This document shows positions 45,506 through 53,446 of a DNA stretch of 64,000 bases, one piece after another; position 1 is the first letter of the stretch; each line of letters starts with the position of its first letter. Location: positions 1-64,000 of the forward strand of contig JAJCYP010000110.1 of assembly GCA_029262855.1 (NCBI GenBank), written 5' to 3'. Source of the DNA: Bacteroidota bacterium. GTDB taxonomy: Bacteria; Bacteroidota; Rhodothermia; Rhodothermales; UBA10348. A program made the position numbers and the translations under genes. A model generated the notes under the pieces. That model worked only from the letters and a program-made list of their open reading frames with translations. It did not search any database and was not told where the DNA came from.

Positions 45506-45581
45506 GCCAATGTAGCTCAGCTGGTAGAGCAGCTCACTCGTAATGAGCAGGTCAGCGGTTCGAGTCCGCTCATTGGCTCCA
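45506..45581 (+). tRNA. tRNA-Thr (anticodon CGU)
   Basis: A 76-base cloverleaf: acceptor GCCAATG (45506-45512) pairs with CATTGGC (45571-45577), D-stem GCTC/GAGC, anticodon stem GCTCA/TGAGC around the loop CTCGTAA with anticodon CGT at 45539-45541, T-arm AGCGG-TTCGAGT-CCGCT, discriminator T and an encoded CCA. It decodes ACG. A hairpin terminator follows at 45599. Its 3' half is duplicated 3.1 kb downstream, marking it as an integration site. Confidence 0.95.
45537..45581 (+). repeat. 45-bp direct repeat (att-like), tRNA-Thr copy
   Basis: From the anticodon loop to the CCA end, 44 of 45 bases recur at 48681-48725. Similarity stops sharply at both ends. A crossover in the anticodon loop is a well-known site for tyrosine integrases that target tRNA genes, so this is the putative att core next to the intact tRNA. 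Confidence 0.8.
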
Positions 45582-45598
45582 CTCTGGAGGACCAGTAA

Positions 45599-45628
45599 AA
45601 CGCCGTTTCCGATGCCGGGAGCGGCGTT
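45599..45628 (+). terminator. Terminator after tRNA-Thr
   Basis: AACGCCGTTTCC (45599-45610) pairs with GGGAGCGGCGTT (45617-45628), including G-U pairs, around a six-base loop. It begins 18 bases after the tRNA CCA end and is followed by ATTGCGTTT. It could also serve the opposite-strand PLD gene that ends at 45683. Confidence 0.65.
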
Positions 45629-45682
45629 ATTGCGTTTGGGTGGAGCGGTAGTGATGGAGTGTTGCTCCCGGGTGGACCGATC

Positions 45683-46324
45683 TCAATAGCTGCGGCCCCG
45701 ACGCCAGTATCCGAAGAACACCTCGCGCAGATCGTGAACCAAGCTCGGATCGCTGAAGAAGGTGGCCACTTCAGAGGAGCGGTCGGCGGACGCCTGCGTG
45801 AAGTTGGCGCTACCGTTCATGGCCGTCGTGTCGGTGACGAGGAACTTCGCGTGCAGGTCGGAGAGGGTGCGGAAGTCGACCCCTGAGCGTTGCGAGGCCT
45901 TCACGATGCCCCCGGTCAGGTTGTCGCTCCGGAACAGCAGCCGCACCTCGACGCCGCGGCTGGCGGCGGCGAGAAGCTGACCGAAGACCGGCGGCGGAGA
46001 GGCGGACACGAAGGCCACCGCGGCTAGTATCTCGTAGCGCGCTGCTTGCAGCATTCGCGCCATGTGGCGGTAAATCTCGCGGTCAACGAAGTGGCGGGGT
46101 CCTGATCCACCCGGCGAAGTCGCCCTAAACCTCTGCAGCCGGGAGTAAACATTGGACAGGCTGCAGCCGAGGCCCGCTGCCACCTGCTTCTTGTCCTCGG
46201 ATCGCAGGGTCGACCAGAGCCGGTTGGGCGTCCATGAAATGCGCTTGTTCCTTGCTGCCCGGGGCAAATTCCTGGGGCGGTCGCTCTTGTGGGTCTTGTC
46301 CGTCGAAATGGGATTGAGAGTCAT
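45683..46324 (-). CDS. Single-HKD phospholipase D-like protein with N-terminal HTH-like segment
   Basis: A 213-residue protein. Residues 1-35 are basic and disordered in look; 44-66 (DKKQVAAGLGCSLSNVYSRL) fits a helix-turn-helix; residues 80-210 are one PLD domain with the HKD motif LHAKFLVTD (His158, Lys160, Asp165) and GSANF (171-175). Single-HKD proteins such as Nuc act as dimers and are often nucleases. ATG 46324 directly abuts the first of five ATTCCAC-type boxes, suggesting autoregulation through the HTH-like segment. It is the first gene inside the tRNA-bounded segment. A DNA-cleavage or defence role is a reasonable but untested inference. Confidence 0.75.
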   Translation of the reverse strand: MTLNPISTDKTHKSDRPRNLPRAARNKRISWTPNRLWSTLRSEDKKQVAAGLGCSLSNVYSRLQRFRATSPGGSGPRHFVDREIYRHMARMLQAARYEILAAVAFVSASPPPVFGQLLAAASRGVEVRLLFRSDNLTGGIVKASQRSGVDFRTLSDLHAKFLVTDTTAMNGSANFTQASADRSSEVATFFSDPSLVHDLREVFFGYWRRGRSY

Positions 46325-46435
46325 ATTCCACCTAATTGATAAGAATCGTCCCGTCCGGGTGGAATCGTGGGCCAGATTCCACTTCCGCCGCCATCAACGC
46401 AGGCCCTGAAGTGGAATACGAGGCGGCTTTTCCAC
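46325..46435 (-). promoter_or_regulatory. Five alternating ATTCCAC-type boxes upstream of the PLD gene
   Basis: ATTCCAC occurs at 46325-46331 and 46376-46382, its complement GTGGAAT at 46359-46365 and 46411-46417, and TTCCAC at 46430-46435. Orientation alternates. The pair 46376-46385/46408-46417 is a perfect 10-bp inverted repeat (ATTCCACTTC) with a 22-base spacer, and 46359-46365/46376-46382 a 7-bp one with a 10-base spacer. The boxes fill the region between the PLD gene and the divergent small frame at 46464, as expected for a multi-site operator. Confidence 0.65.
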
Positions 46436-46463
46436 TTGAGGATGTTGCTCGCGAGACCTAGCC

Positions 46464-46676
46464 GTGAGAACGGGAAAAGGTGAGTCGATACCTGCGCCGC
46501 TACCTTTGGAGGAGCAAACCTTACCGTTGGTAACGCCGCCGCGCCCGTCGGACTTACGAAGCTTTGGTTATCCTAAGGCGCTTCTCGTAAGCCCTGAGGG
46601 CATCATCCTCGAAGAGAAATTCAACCTTCGAGACAGAGCCCTCGACAGCACCCTCGTGGTCCGCCCCGGCAAATAG
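46464..46676 (+). CDS. Possible 70-residue protein or gene fragment
   Basis: A GTG-started frame of 70 residues divergent from the PLD gene. The second half (GYPKALLVSPEGIILEEKF) resembles the central strand region of thioredoxin-like proteins, in which YP-x-x-x-L-V-x-P-x-G-x-I is common, but the catalytic CXXC is absent. It may be a decayed fragment. No Shine-Dalgarno is evident. Confidence 0.3.
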   Translation: MRTGKGESIPAPLPLEEQTLPLVTPPRPSDLRSFGYPKALLVSPEGIILEEKFNLRDRALDSTLVVRPGK

Positions 46677-46738
46677 ACAATTCGTCGACAAGTCCACGCC
46701 GTTAATGCCGTAGCATTGGACTGAGCCTCGCCAGACGC

Positions 46739-47962
46739 ATGCCCATTCGCTCGATCATATTGCTGCTCGCGACCGTCGTAATTCCAGGGCTGGCGCTGGC
46801 TGCGGTTGGTGCTGTGCTGGTGCGACAACACGGTGAACTTGGCGAGCGTCGGATGGAAGACCAGGCCCGTCTCGCAGCGCGTGAGGCGGCAGACTCACTC
46901 CAAGCGCTTCTCGCGTCTCGGGCCCATGCAGTAGATCCAGAATCAAGCCAGCGGTACCCCGCTTCAAATGGCGTCTTAAACCTCGGGAGGATTGCTGATG
47001 GCGAATACCGCCTCCCCTTCCCACCGATTTCCTCCACCTTCAGGGAGCAGGCATTCCAAAGAACGCTGAACAGGCTTCGAGAGGGCGGCACGGCAAGAGA
47101 GTATCGGGAGGCTTCCGGACGCGCCCGGCACCCTGACCAAAAGGCCTTTCTGGAGATTGGCGAGGCGGCCGAGCGGGGAGAAGCCACGGAGGCAGCGCTT
47201 GCACAGGTGTCGTCCGGCACCAGATTCGTGGACGAATACGGGATCCCTCTGTCGCTCTGGGCTATGGAGGCAACGGACCGGCGCGATACCACGTTTTCCT
47301 CGGAGGAGTGGCTGACCTTCAGCGCGATCGCCTACGCGCGGGATCTGGGTGTCGATGGCTTCGCCGCCGGCGAGCACGAACTGCTCGCGCACGTTCGCAA
47401 TCGCTTCGAGGGCATTGAGGCTTGGCGCCTCAGCCCGGACTCAACCTGGATGATCCGCCGCATTGATGACGCCTTCGTTGGAATTCGCATCGATTCGGCG
47501 CGCGCCATCGCATCGAGCATCCGGGGTATCGATTCGGTTGCCATAACGTCGGGCGCCCAGACGTACACGCTGGCACCAACCTTCCCCTACCTGCACGCCT
47601 CCATTGCAACAGACGCAGCCGCGACATCATCGCTCCTCTGGATGATTGCCCTCGGGCTCGTAGCGCTTGTCATGGCGTTCGGCGCCCTCAATCTGTTTCG
47701 AGACGCGCGCCGCGAACGACGTCTCGCCCAACTCCGCGCGGGGTTCGTTTCATCCGTCAGCCACGAGGTGCGAACCCCGCTCGCGGGCATTCGACTCCTG
47801 ACAGACAGCATGCTGGCCTATGGTCCGGGGTCCGACATGGAATGGCGAACGGACCTGGAAACAATCTCCTACGAAACGGATCGGCTCACCAGGATGCTGG
47901 ATAATGTTCTGCGTGCATCCAGGATCGAACGCGGAGCGGATCGCTCATGGGCATCCACATGA
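46739..47962 (+). pseudogene. Membrane sensor histidine kinase lacking its ATPase domain
   Basis: A 407-residue frame with two membrane helices (about 5-28 and 298-320), a ~270-residue extracytoplasmic region, and the dimerisation/phosphoacceptor helix SVSHEVRTPLAGIRLL (His342). It ends eight residues after the second HisKA helix (LRASRIERG), with no HATPase_c domain in this or the other frames. The next frame starts in an unrelated beta-propeller-like protein, so I infer a deletion junction near 47940. It cannot autophosphorylate by itself. No response regulator is adjacent. It lies between the tRNA-Thr repeats. Confidence 0.7.
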
Positions 47963-48462
47963 AGACTGGGGTTGCTGACTCCGTCTGGTGTGTCGAAGAT
48001 TCGCCGGGCCCCCGCTACTTCTCGCATACCCTTTCTCCGGACCAATCTCAGATACTGATCGAGCGCGGACACAACTGGGGCGGTAATGATGTGACGAACG
48101 TGAGACTGGAGCTTCTGGAAATTGCCGACGGAACCGTTCGCATCATTCTCGATCAGCAGACACCGGGAGCAAACGGCGGGTACTTAGGCTGGGCAAGCTG
48201 GATCGGCAATGACGCGCTCCTGGTAGCAGAACGCTCCAGGTCAAACATCAACGACACCATCAGTCTAAGCGTCCTGGATCTGGCGTCAGGAGAGCGCCGC
48301 CCCGTTCTTGAGCGTTTCGTGGATATGTTCACCCCAAGGGAGGTCTCGGTCAGTGACGACCGACGTTACCTACTAGCGGTTGGCGCACCCCGCAAGATCG
48401 GGGAGGACACGCGCCTGGCAACCATCATTCATCGGGCGGTCGAAGCGCGCGCCGACCAGTAG
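47947..48462 (+). pseudogene. Fragment of a PD40/TolB-like beta-propeller protein
   Basis: A 171-residue frame without a signal peptide. YFSHTLSPDQSQILIERG and the paired VSVSDDRRYLLAVGAP are typical blade strands of WD40/PD40-type proteins, but only about two blades are present, and the frame begins abruptly at the end of the truncated kinase. I read it as the 3' remnant of a larger exported protein joined to the kinase by deletion. It ends 218 bp before the second tRNA repeat. Confidence 0.5.
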
Positions 48463-48680
48463 CGGCTGGACGGGGACCAGGCTACTCTCGGCTGTCCGCG
48501 GCGGCATGAGTTGGCGTTCGAGAGGACGCTTACAGTCCAGCGATGGGGCTCACAGCTAGGGATCCGTTCCCGAAGGGGTTCCCGAAATACCGTCTAAACC
48601 TACCCTGATCTACCCCGATCTGCACACCCTAATCGGCCAATACGGCTATTCTGGACCGTTTTCGCCCCCATCACCATTTT
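48463..48680. other. Non-coding stretch before the right repeat
   Basis: No supported gene, integrase fragment or inverted repeat is visible. The last 100 bp contain C-rich short repeats (ACCCTGATCTACCCCGATC and similar) that may be arm-type sites of the lost integration system; that is a guess. Confidence 0.3.
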
Positions 48681-48725
48681 CTCGTAATGAGCAGGTCAGC
48701 GGTTCGAGTCCGCTCATTGACTCCA
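48681..48725 (+). repeat. 45-bp direct repeat (att-like), truncated tRNA-Thr copy
   Basis: Repeats 45537-45581 with one change (G to A at 48720, in the acceptor arm). No 5' half of a tRNA precedes it, so it cannot make a functional tRNA. It marks the right end of the putative 3.1-kb integrated segment. A further hairpin follows at 48728. Confidence 0.8.
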
Positions 48726-48727
48726 GG

Positions 48728-48761
48728 CGCCCCAACGACCTATATGGTTGTTAGGGCGTTT
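48728..48761 (+). terminator. Hairpin terminator after the truncated tRNA copy
   Basis: CGCCCCAACGACC (48728-48740) pairs with GGTTGTTAGGGCG (48746-48758) with one C-A mismatch and a TATAT loop, followed by TTT. This may be the original terminator of tRNA-Thr, displaced from the gene by the insertion. Confidence 0.6.
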
Positions 48762-48909
48762 CGTGTTGGGTTTGCACAGCGTCGCCCCACTACGCCCCCC
48801 GCCAGGAGAAAGATGCCCAGCGGAACCCGCCTGTATGGGATCCGGTTTCTTACCCGTGTCCAATGCTCACAAGTCTCCGTCCCCGCCCAATCGCTCCATT
48901 GAGCGTGTT

Positions 48910-49065
48910 GTGAACAAAGCCGAGAGCTTCGAGGCGGCCGACAGGTGGGATCGTGAACAGCACCTTTCGCTATCGCCTCAAGAGCGGATGAGCGCGGCTC
49001 GAATCCTGAAAATGAGAGCCTTCCCCGCGGATGCTCCGGATGTTCGGAAATGCCACGGCAGATAG
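48910..49065 (+). CDS. Small partner protein of nucleotidyltransferase module 1
   Basis: A 51-residue, highly charged protein: NKAESFEAADRWDREQHLSL then SPQERMSAARILKMR. GTG 48910 is the most natural start (an open frame continues upstream to 48748 but without protein-like sequence). The pattern with an early aromatic-containing acidic/basic stretch, then SPxER and a leucine-rich helix, is also seen in the partner of module 3 (55235). Its stop overlaps the nucleotidyltransferase start by 16 bases, as in toxin-antitoxin pairs. Antitoxin is an inference from position and size. Confidence 0.6.
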   Translation: MNKAESFEAADRWDREQHLSLSPQERMSAARILKMRAFPADAPDVRKCHGR

Positions 49066-49538
49066 CGGCCTCGCACTTCTCGCCGGATACGGCGGACTTC
49101 ATACGCCTGCTCCAGAAGCACAGCGTGCGTTATCTCATCGTCGGAGGAGAGGCAGTTATCTATTACGGCTACGTCCGCCTGACCGGAGATGTTGACTTCT
49201 TCTACGATCTGGCGCCGGAAAACACGGAGGGTCTCTTTGTTGCCCTGGCTGAGTTCTGGGGTGGAGACATTCCGGGCGTCAGGACGGCAAGTGACCTCAG
49301 CCGTCATGATCAGGTCTTGCAATTCGGTCGTCCACCGAATCGGATCGATCTGCTGACCAGGATATCCGGCATCTCCTTCGCTGATGCTTGGAGCGGTCGA
49401 GAGCGTGTCGAACTGGTTCTGGAAGGTGATGAGCGAGTCCCGATGCAGTATATCGGGCTCCCGCAACTCCTGGTGAACAAGCGGGCGAGCGGAAGGCCGA
49501 AAGACCTCGATGACCTGAGCTTCCTCAGCGGGTCGTGA
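49050..49538 (+). CDS. MNT-fold nucleotidyltransferase, module 1
   Basis: A 162-residue minimal nucleotidyltransferase (DUF6036/AbiEii-like group). The active-site signature is VGGEAVIYYGYVRLTGDVDF: GG at about residue 32 and the paired aspartates of GDVDF near 47-49. A conserved LLTRISGISFADAW and a C-terminal LLVNKRASGRPKDLDDLSFL follow, the same layout as the module 3 enzyme. Members of this clan can transfer nucleotides to tRNA or proteins as toxins or inactivate drugs. The coupled small gene upstream favours a toxin-antitoxin-like pair. Complete in length; no lesion seen. Confidence 0.75.
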   Translation: MPRQIAASHFSPDTADFIRLLQKHSVRYLIVGGEAVIYYGYVRLTGDVDFFYDLAPENTEGLFVALAEFWGGDIPGVRTASDLSRHDQVLQFGRPPNRIDLLTRISGISFADAWSGRERVELVLEGDERVPMQYIGLPQLLVNKRASGRPKDLDDLSFLSGS

Positions 49539-49587
49539 GGCGTGGCGTGAGTACGGAGCGGGCGGCTTGATCGTGCAGAGGTGACCC

Positions 49588-49809
49588 TTATTTCGTCCAC
49601 TGCCTGCCACACGAGCCCGGAAACGGTAGTCTCCCGGTCAGCATCTCACACAGCACCGCGCCCAGGCTCCATAGGTCCGTCCTGTGGTCCACCTCTTCGC
49701 CGCGTGCCTGCTCCGGGCTCATGTACGCAATGGTGCCAACCGTGGACCCCATCTGCGTCAGTTTCGTGGAGGCGTCCTTCTTGGCGAGCCCGAAGTCGAG
49801 CACCGGGGC
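49588..49809 (-). pseudogene. Serine/threonine protein kinase fragment
   Basis: A 70-residue remnant containing only the activation-loop half of a Hanks-type kinase: [22 protein letters not shown] and [19 protein letters not shown], then GRLPF. The N-lobe and catalytic HRD loop are missing upstream, where the frame abuts the serine hydrolase stop at 49828, and everything after subdomain IX is lost downstream. It is clearly a relic. Confidence 0.85.
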
Positions 49810-49827
49810 GGCTCGAGGCCCGTTGCC

Positions 49828-51021
49828 TCAGTTCGGCTCTGATAGCCGCTCTGCCACGAAGTAGAACAACTCGGTCCAGTCGGCGTCGCCCCAGTCCCCG
49901 CGGTCGGGACCATCCCGGACGAAGACCACGTCGTGTTGCGGCGATACGCAGATGAATTGGCCGAACCGGCCGATTCCACAATAGTCGGGTCGCCCAGTAG
50001 GGCGGGGTATGACCCACCAACCGTTTCGATACCACCAGCGTTGTCCATCGAACGACTCTACCTCCATGGTGTCTCTGAGAACGGTTGAATCCCAAACCCA
50101 AGCTTCCTCGAGAATCTGCCGGGTCCCGTTTGGTGCCCGCCCATCGTTCAGGTAAAGCATCCCAAATCTGGCCAGGTCTCGGGCCGTCGCGTGGAAGCCG
50201 CTTTCCATCCGCTCAAAGCCCAGATCGTCGGTCGACCAGCCTGCCGCGGAAGCGGCTCCCATCGGTTTCCAGAGCTCCCGCTCGAGGAGTGCGGAAGGCG
50301 TGAGCCCGGTAGCTCGCCGGAGAATCAGTCCGAGGAGTGGAGGGTTGTAGTGGTTGTACTCAAACGTGCCTGGCGCCATCTCAATCTCTGAGCGTTCCAG
50401 GAGGAGCGACTCGAGGTCCGGGAAGTAGTATGCCAAGGGGTCGTCGGCCGTCACGAACGGGAACTGTACGCCCGACTCGTACCGGACACCAGAACGCATG
50501 TCCAAGAGGTGCTCCACGGTGATGTCTGCGAAGCGCTCATCGCGCGCCTCGAGTTCCGGGAGAAAGCGTGTGATTGGGTCTTCCGGCGCGAGCACACCGT
50601 CGCGAACGGCCAGGCCGACAAGGGCTGAGGTTATCGCCTTCGATACCGAGAACGAGTTCTGAAGCGACTCCCGGGTGTCTCCTTCCCCATACCGCTCGAC
50701 AACAAGACTGCCCGCATGGACGACCAGAAATGCCGTCGTACGGGTTTCGCGGATCAACGTATCCAGACTACTTACGTCCGGGTGCTGCTCGATGACGCCC
50801 ACCGCTCTCGGATCGGCTGTCGACGGCAGGGGTCCGGGCTCCTCGGCGGGGGCGATGCGGCTGGCTGGGAATCGGTGAATGTCGTCGTAGTCGGCATCCT
50901 GAAAAGCGAGTACCCGATAGATATACGTGAGCGGGTAGTTCCGATTGAGCCAAAGCAGCCCCAGGAGCAGGAGCGGCAAGGTCACAACCAAGACTTTCCA
51001 CCGGGCGGAGAGGTCACTCAT
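49828..51021 (-). CDS. Membrane-anchored beta-lactamase-related serine hydrolase (class C-like fold)
   Basis: A 397-residue protein with one N-terminal membrane anchor (about 11-30). The serine/lysine pair is SVSKAITSAL near residue 125, the tyrosine motif lies in FEYNHYNPP, and the C-terminal FICVSPQHDVVFV carries the HxG-equivalent region. These are the family's catalytic boxes, so it may be an esterase, peptidase or penicillin-binding relative, not necessarily a drug-resistance enzyme. ATGA overlap with the DUF4097-like gene indicates a two-gene unit downstream of it. The end touches the kinase relic. Confidence 0.85.
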   Translation of the reverse strand: MSDLSARWKVLVVTLPLLLLGLLWLNRNYPLTYIYRVLAFQDADYDDIHRFPASRIAPAEEPGPLPSTADPRAVGVIEQHPDVSSLDTLIRETRTTAFLVVHAGSLVVERYGEGDTRESLQNSFSVSKAITSALVGLAVRDGVLAPEDPITRFLPELEARDERFADITVEHLLDMRSGVRYESGVQFPFVTADDPLAYYFPDLESLLLERSEIEMAPGTFEYNHYNPPLLGLILRRATGLTPSALLERELWKPMGAASAAGWSTDDLGFERMESGFHATARDLARFGMLYLNDGRAPNGTRQILEEAWVWDSTVLRDTMEVESFDGQRWWYRNGWWVIPRPTGRPDYCGIGRFGQFICVSPQHDVVFVRDGPDRGDWGDADWTELFYFVAERLSEPN

Positions 51022-51773
51022 CGTCGCGTCCCGAGGCGAAGATCTGCGTCTCCGACCATGACGGAGACCTTGATTCGATCACGACCGCTACCACGTATCG
51101 AAACGCGGCTGCCAGGACCCGGAGGGTTGGGGTAATCGATTCGGCTTCCGTCCAACCAAAGGTCGGTGTCGCCCACCCTTGAACGAAGATCGACCTCGCC
51201 GTGCGAGTCGGTGCGTGTGTTGACCTCGACATTGCCGACGGTAACGTCTGCGTCTATGGCTCCCCGGGGAACGTCGACCTTCAGGTCACCTGTCCCGAGT
51301 TTCACGCCGACTCCGCCCGCCACGCCAACGATGGCGATGCGTGCCGCGGCCATCCGCACCTCTACGGCCAGGCGGGCAGGTACAACAACGGTCCAGGTCT
51401 CGGTGACCTCCTCACGCCCTCGTCCTCCCGAGAGCTCAACCTGAAGCCGCCCGCCGCGCATGGAGGTCTCCAGTCGTGCATCCTCCACGTAAGCATCGCC
51501 GCGGGACGAACTGCGCATGAGGCCCTTCCTCTTGGACTTGATGTGCACCCGGATGCGAATGTGTTCTGTGTCACCGACTTCGATGGCCACTTCGCCGTCG
51601 TGCCCGATCAGTCGAACGATTTCGACACCCGCGGCTGGTACATCGGCTGACAGTTCGCGATCCAGCGATGCTCGGCCGGTATTGGAGGCAGCCGCCAACG
51701 CGGGTGGTGGGGTGAAGGCCAGGACAAGCGCCGCGATCGTGGCAACTAGCATGGCGTGGGGTGAAGAGCGCAT
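51018..51773 (-). CDS. Secreted DUF4097-like adhesin-type protein
   Basis: A 251-residue exported protein: signal peptide to about Ala28 (LVATIAALVLAFTPPPALA), followed by a right-handed beta-solenoid-like succession of short strands (VEVRMAAARIAIVGVAGGV, DLKVDVPRGAIDADVTVGNV, VEVNTRTDSHGEVDL). That progression matches the DUF4097/putative adhesin family. Function is unknown. ATG 51773 is about 110 bases downstream of the AraC-type gene's stop on the same strand; its own stop overlaps the start of the serine hydrolase gene. Confidence 0.8.
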   Translation of the reverse strand: MRSSPHAMLVATIAALVLAFTPPPALAAASNTGRASLDRELSADVPAAGVEIVRLIGHDGEVAIEVGDTEHIRIRVHIKSKRKGLMRSSSRGDAYVEDARLETSMRGGRLQVELSGGRGREEVTETWTVVVPARLAVEVRMAAARIAIVGVAGGVGVKLGTGDLKVDVPRGAIDADVTVGNVEVNTRTDSHGEVDLRSRVGDTDLWLDGSRIDYPNPPGPGSRVSIRGSGRDRIKVSVMVGDADLRLGTRR

Positions 51774-51882
51774 TATTCCCTCGGGAGTCTTGTTCGACGG
51801 CGATGTTAGGGCGTCCTGATGCCCAGATCGGCCGGATTGATAAATCCGTCAGTCGACTCTATCCAGTCGGTAGTCGCTACTC

Positions 51883-53022
51883 TCAGGAGTTGGAGGGGGC
51901 GGAACGGGAGCGCTGCTGGTATTGCGAGGGCGTGATGCCGGTCACGGCCTTGAATGCGGTATTGAAGGACGACAGGGAGTTGAAGCCAACCTCCTGCGCG
52001 ATCGCCGCGATGGTGAAGTGCTCCAAGGCCGGGTCTTCCAGCTGTTGCATCGCGTCCTCTACCCGGTATCCGTTGACGAACCGGGAGAAGTTCTTTCCGA
52101 GGTGTCCGTTTAGCAGCTGTGAAAGGAGGTGGGGTGACACGCCGATAGATCGGGCCAGGACCGGAAGGGTCAGGCTACCGTCCCGATATGGTTTGTCCTC
52201 GGCCATTACGGACTTGAGGCGCCGGACGTGTGCCTCGGCGTTCCCCGGATCTAAAGTCGAGCTGGCATACTTGGGTAATGCCAGCTCTTCCCCCGACAGA
52301 ACATTTGGATGCCTTACCACCACGTAGCCCGCCGCAAGGAGGAACAGACTAATCGCCGCAAACTGCACGACGTCAGAGACGGATATGACCTCGAATGCAA
52401 AAATGAGATCATAGACCTCGAACACCCACAAGACCGCAAAGCCACTGGTCAGGCCAAGCATCAGTCGTTGCCTTCGGAGTCCAGCGGCCGTCGAGGCTCC
52501 CCCAACTCTGGCTAGTGTATGCCGATTGGCCTGCAGGACGCCTGATAAGATGATCAGGTACGCCAGATAATGCACCGCGACCAAGCTCCCGATCACATAC
52601 GACTCGGTCGAAGCCCCAAGGAAGAGCCCAATCAAGGCGTCCATCTTGATGTCGGCCGCTTGTGCCAGTTGAGGGACGAAATAAACCTGGCAAATCGCGT
52701 AGGGAAGGAGGTGCAGGAGGTCCAGTTTTCCGACTCGGAAGCCCGGTCGAGTCAGCGCCCTGAAATAGAAGAGGAGGAGGGGACCATACAGGAATGGGAT
52801 GGCCGCCGTCACCTGGAAGAGGTGGGGCAAGACCAGGATGTACCGAGAGTGGAACAGCACGCCATAGGCCATCTCGAGTGAGACCACCAGGAGGAAGATG
52901 CCAAAAACCCGATTGGCTGTCGGGTTGCCTCGCTTGAGCGAGAGCAAGGCTAGAGACAGCAGCAGGGCCTGGGTCAGCCCCACAGAGATCAGGACGACCA
53001 GAAAGTCAATGTTGGTTTCCAT
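51883..53022 (-). CDS. AraC-family regulator with multi-pass membrane N-terminus
   Basis: A 379-residue regulator: about seven membrane helices in residues 5-235, then a C-terminal AraC DNA-binding domain (two HTHs, second with FTIAAIAQEVGFNSLSSFNTAF and TGITPSQYQQRSR). This layout is frequent in Bacteroidota, where the membrane part is thought to sense an envelope signal. It lies upstream of the DUF4097-like and serine hydrolase genes on the same strand and may control them. No lesion seen. Confidence 0.88.
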   Translation of the reverse strand: METNIDFLVVLISVGLTQALLLSLALLSLKRGNPTANRVFGIFLLVVSLEMAYGVLFHSRYILVLPHLFQVTAAIPFLYGPLLLFYFRALTRPGFRVGKLDLLHLLPYAICQVYFVPQLAQAADIKMDALIGLFLGASTESYVIGSLVAVHYLAYLIILSGVLQANRHTLARVGGASTAAGLRRQRLMLGLTSGFAVLWVFEVYDLIFAFEVISVSDVVQFAAISLFLLAAGYVVVRHPNVLSGEELALPKYASSTLDPGNAEAHVRRLKSVMAEDKPYRDGSLTLPVLARSIGVSPHLLSQLLNGHLGKNFSRFVNGYRVEDAMQQLEDPALEHFTIAAIAQEVGFNSLSSFNTAFKAVTGITPSQYQQRSRSAPSNS

Positions 53023-53085
53023 CGGGCGCGATCAGAGTGCGGCCTGTGACTCCAAGATAGTATGCACGCAAGCTGCGGTCTGGCG

Positions 53086-53280
53086 CTATTGCGCCGCAAC
53101 CAGGTGCGCAAGTTCTTCCAGAGGGATCGCTTGTACGTCGTCCGAAATCGGGTAGGTCTCCGAGCCCGGGTAGACGACGAAAGAGCGGTCCGGTTGTACG
53201 TCCTCCCGGGCGTGGTGGAACCCGCGCCTGGGCCTTGGTGATAGGCTGGGTTTGATCTCTACCGCCCAGGTGGACCCACC
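53086..53280 (-). pseudogene. C-terminal fragment of a DUF4143-type AAA ATPase
   Basis: About 62 residues are open on the minus strand and end at TAG 53086-53088. WAVEIKPSLSPRPRRGFHHA, then SFVVYPGSETYPI and AIPLEELAHLV, match the terminal nuclease-like end of DUF4143 ATPases, where WAxEIKxS is the hallmark. A stop in frame just upstream (near 53284) and the absence of the ATPase part show it is a relic. It shares the 53023-53446 interval with the hairpin at 53326. Confidence 0.7.
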
Positions 53281-53325
53281 CGTTTAGCGAGGCTCTCGAG
53301 TCCGGTCGCGCAGGAGGCCTCCTCC

Positions 53326-53362
53326 AAACGCCCCAACGACACTATCGGGCGTTGGGGCGTTT
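53326..53362. terminator. Perfect 13-bp hairpin, bidirectional terminator form
   Basis: AAACGCCCCAACG (53326-53338) pairs exactly with 53350-53362 around an 11-base loop; A runs on one side and T runs on the other allow termination in both directions. It shares the 12-base CGCCCCAACGAC with the hairpin at 48728. No gene that it would terminate is intact nearby. Confidence 0.7.
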
Positions 53363-53446
53363 CTTGGCTTAAGGGACTAACCACCCGGCGCAACGTGCGC
53401 GACAGGGATTCCGTTACGCCCGGCCTCGCGTGCTGTCTATATTTAG

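Noticed and set aside
53287..53325. Possible third tRNA 3' end (TCGAGTCCG ... CTCCA) before the hairpin at 53326
   Set aside because: The distance from T-loop to CCA is nine bases too long and the T-stem does not pair, so it is not a credible tRNA remnant.
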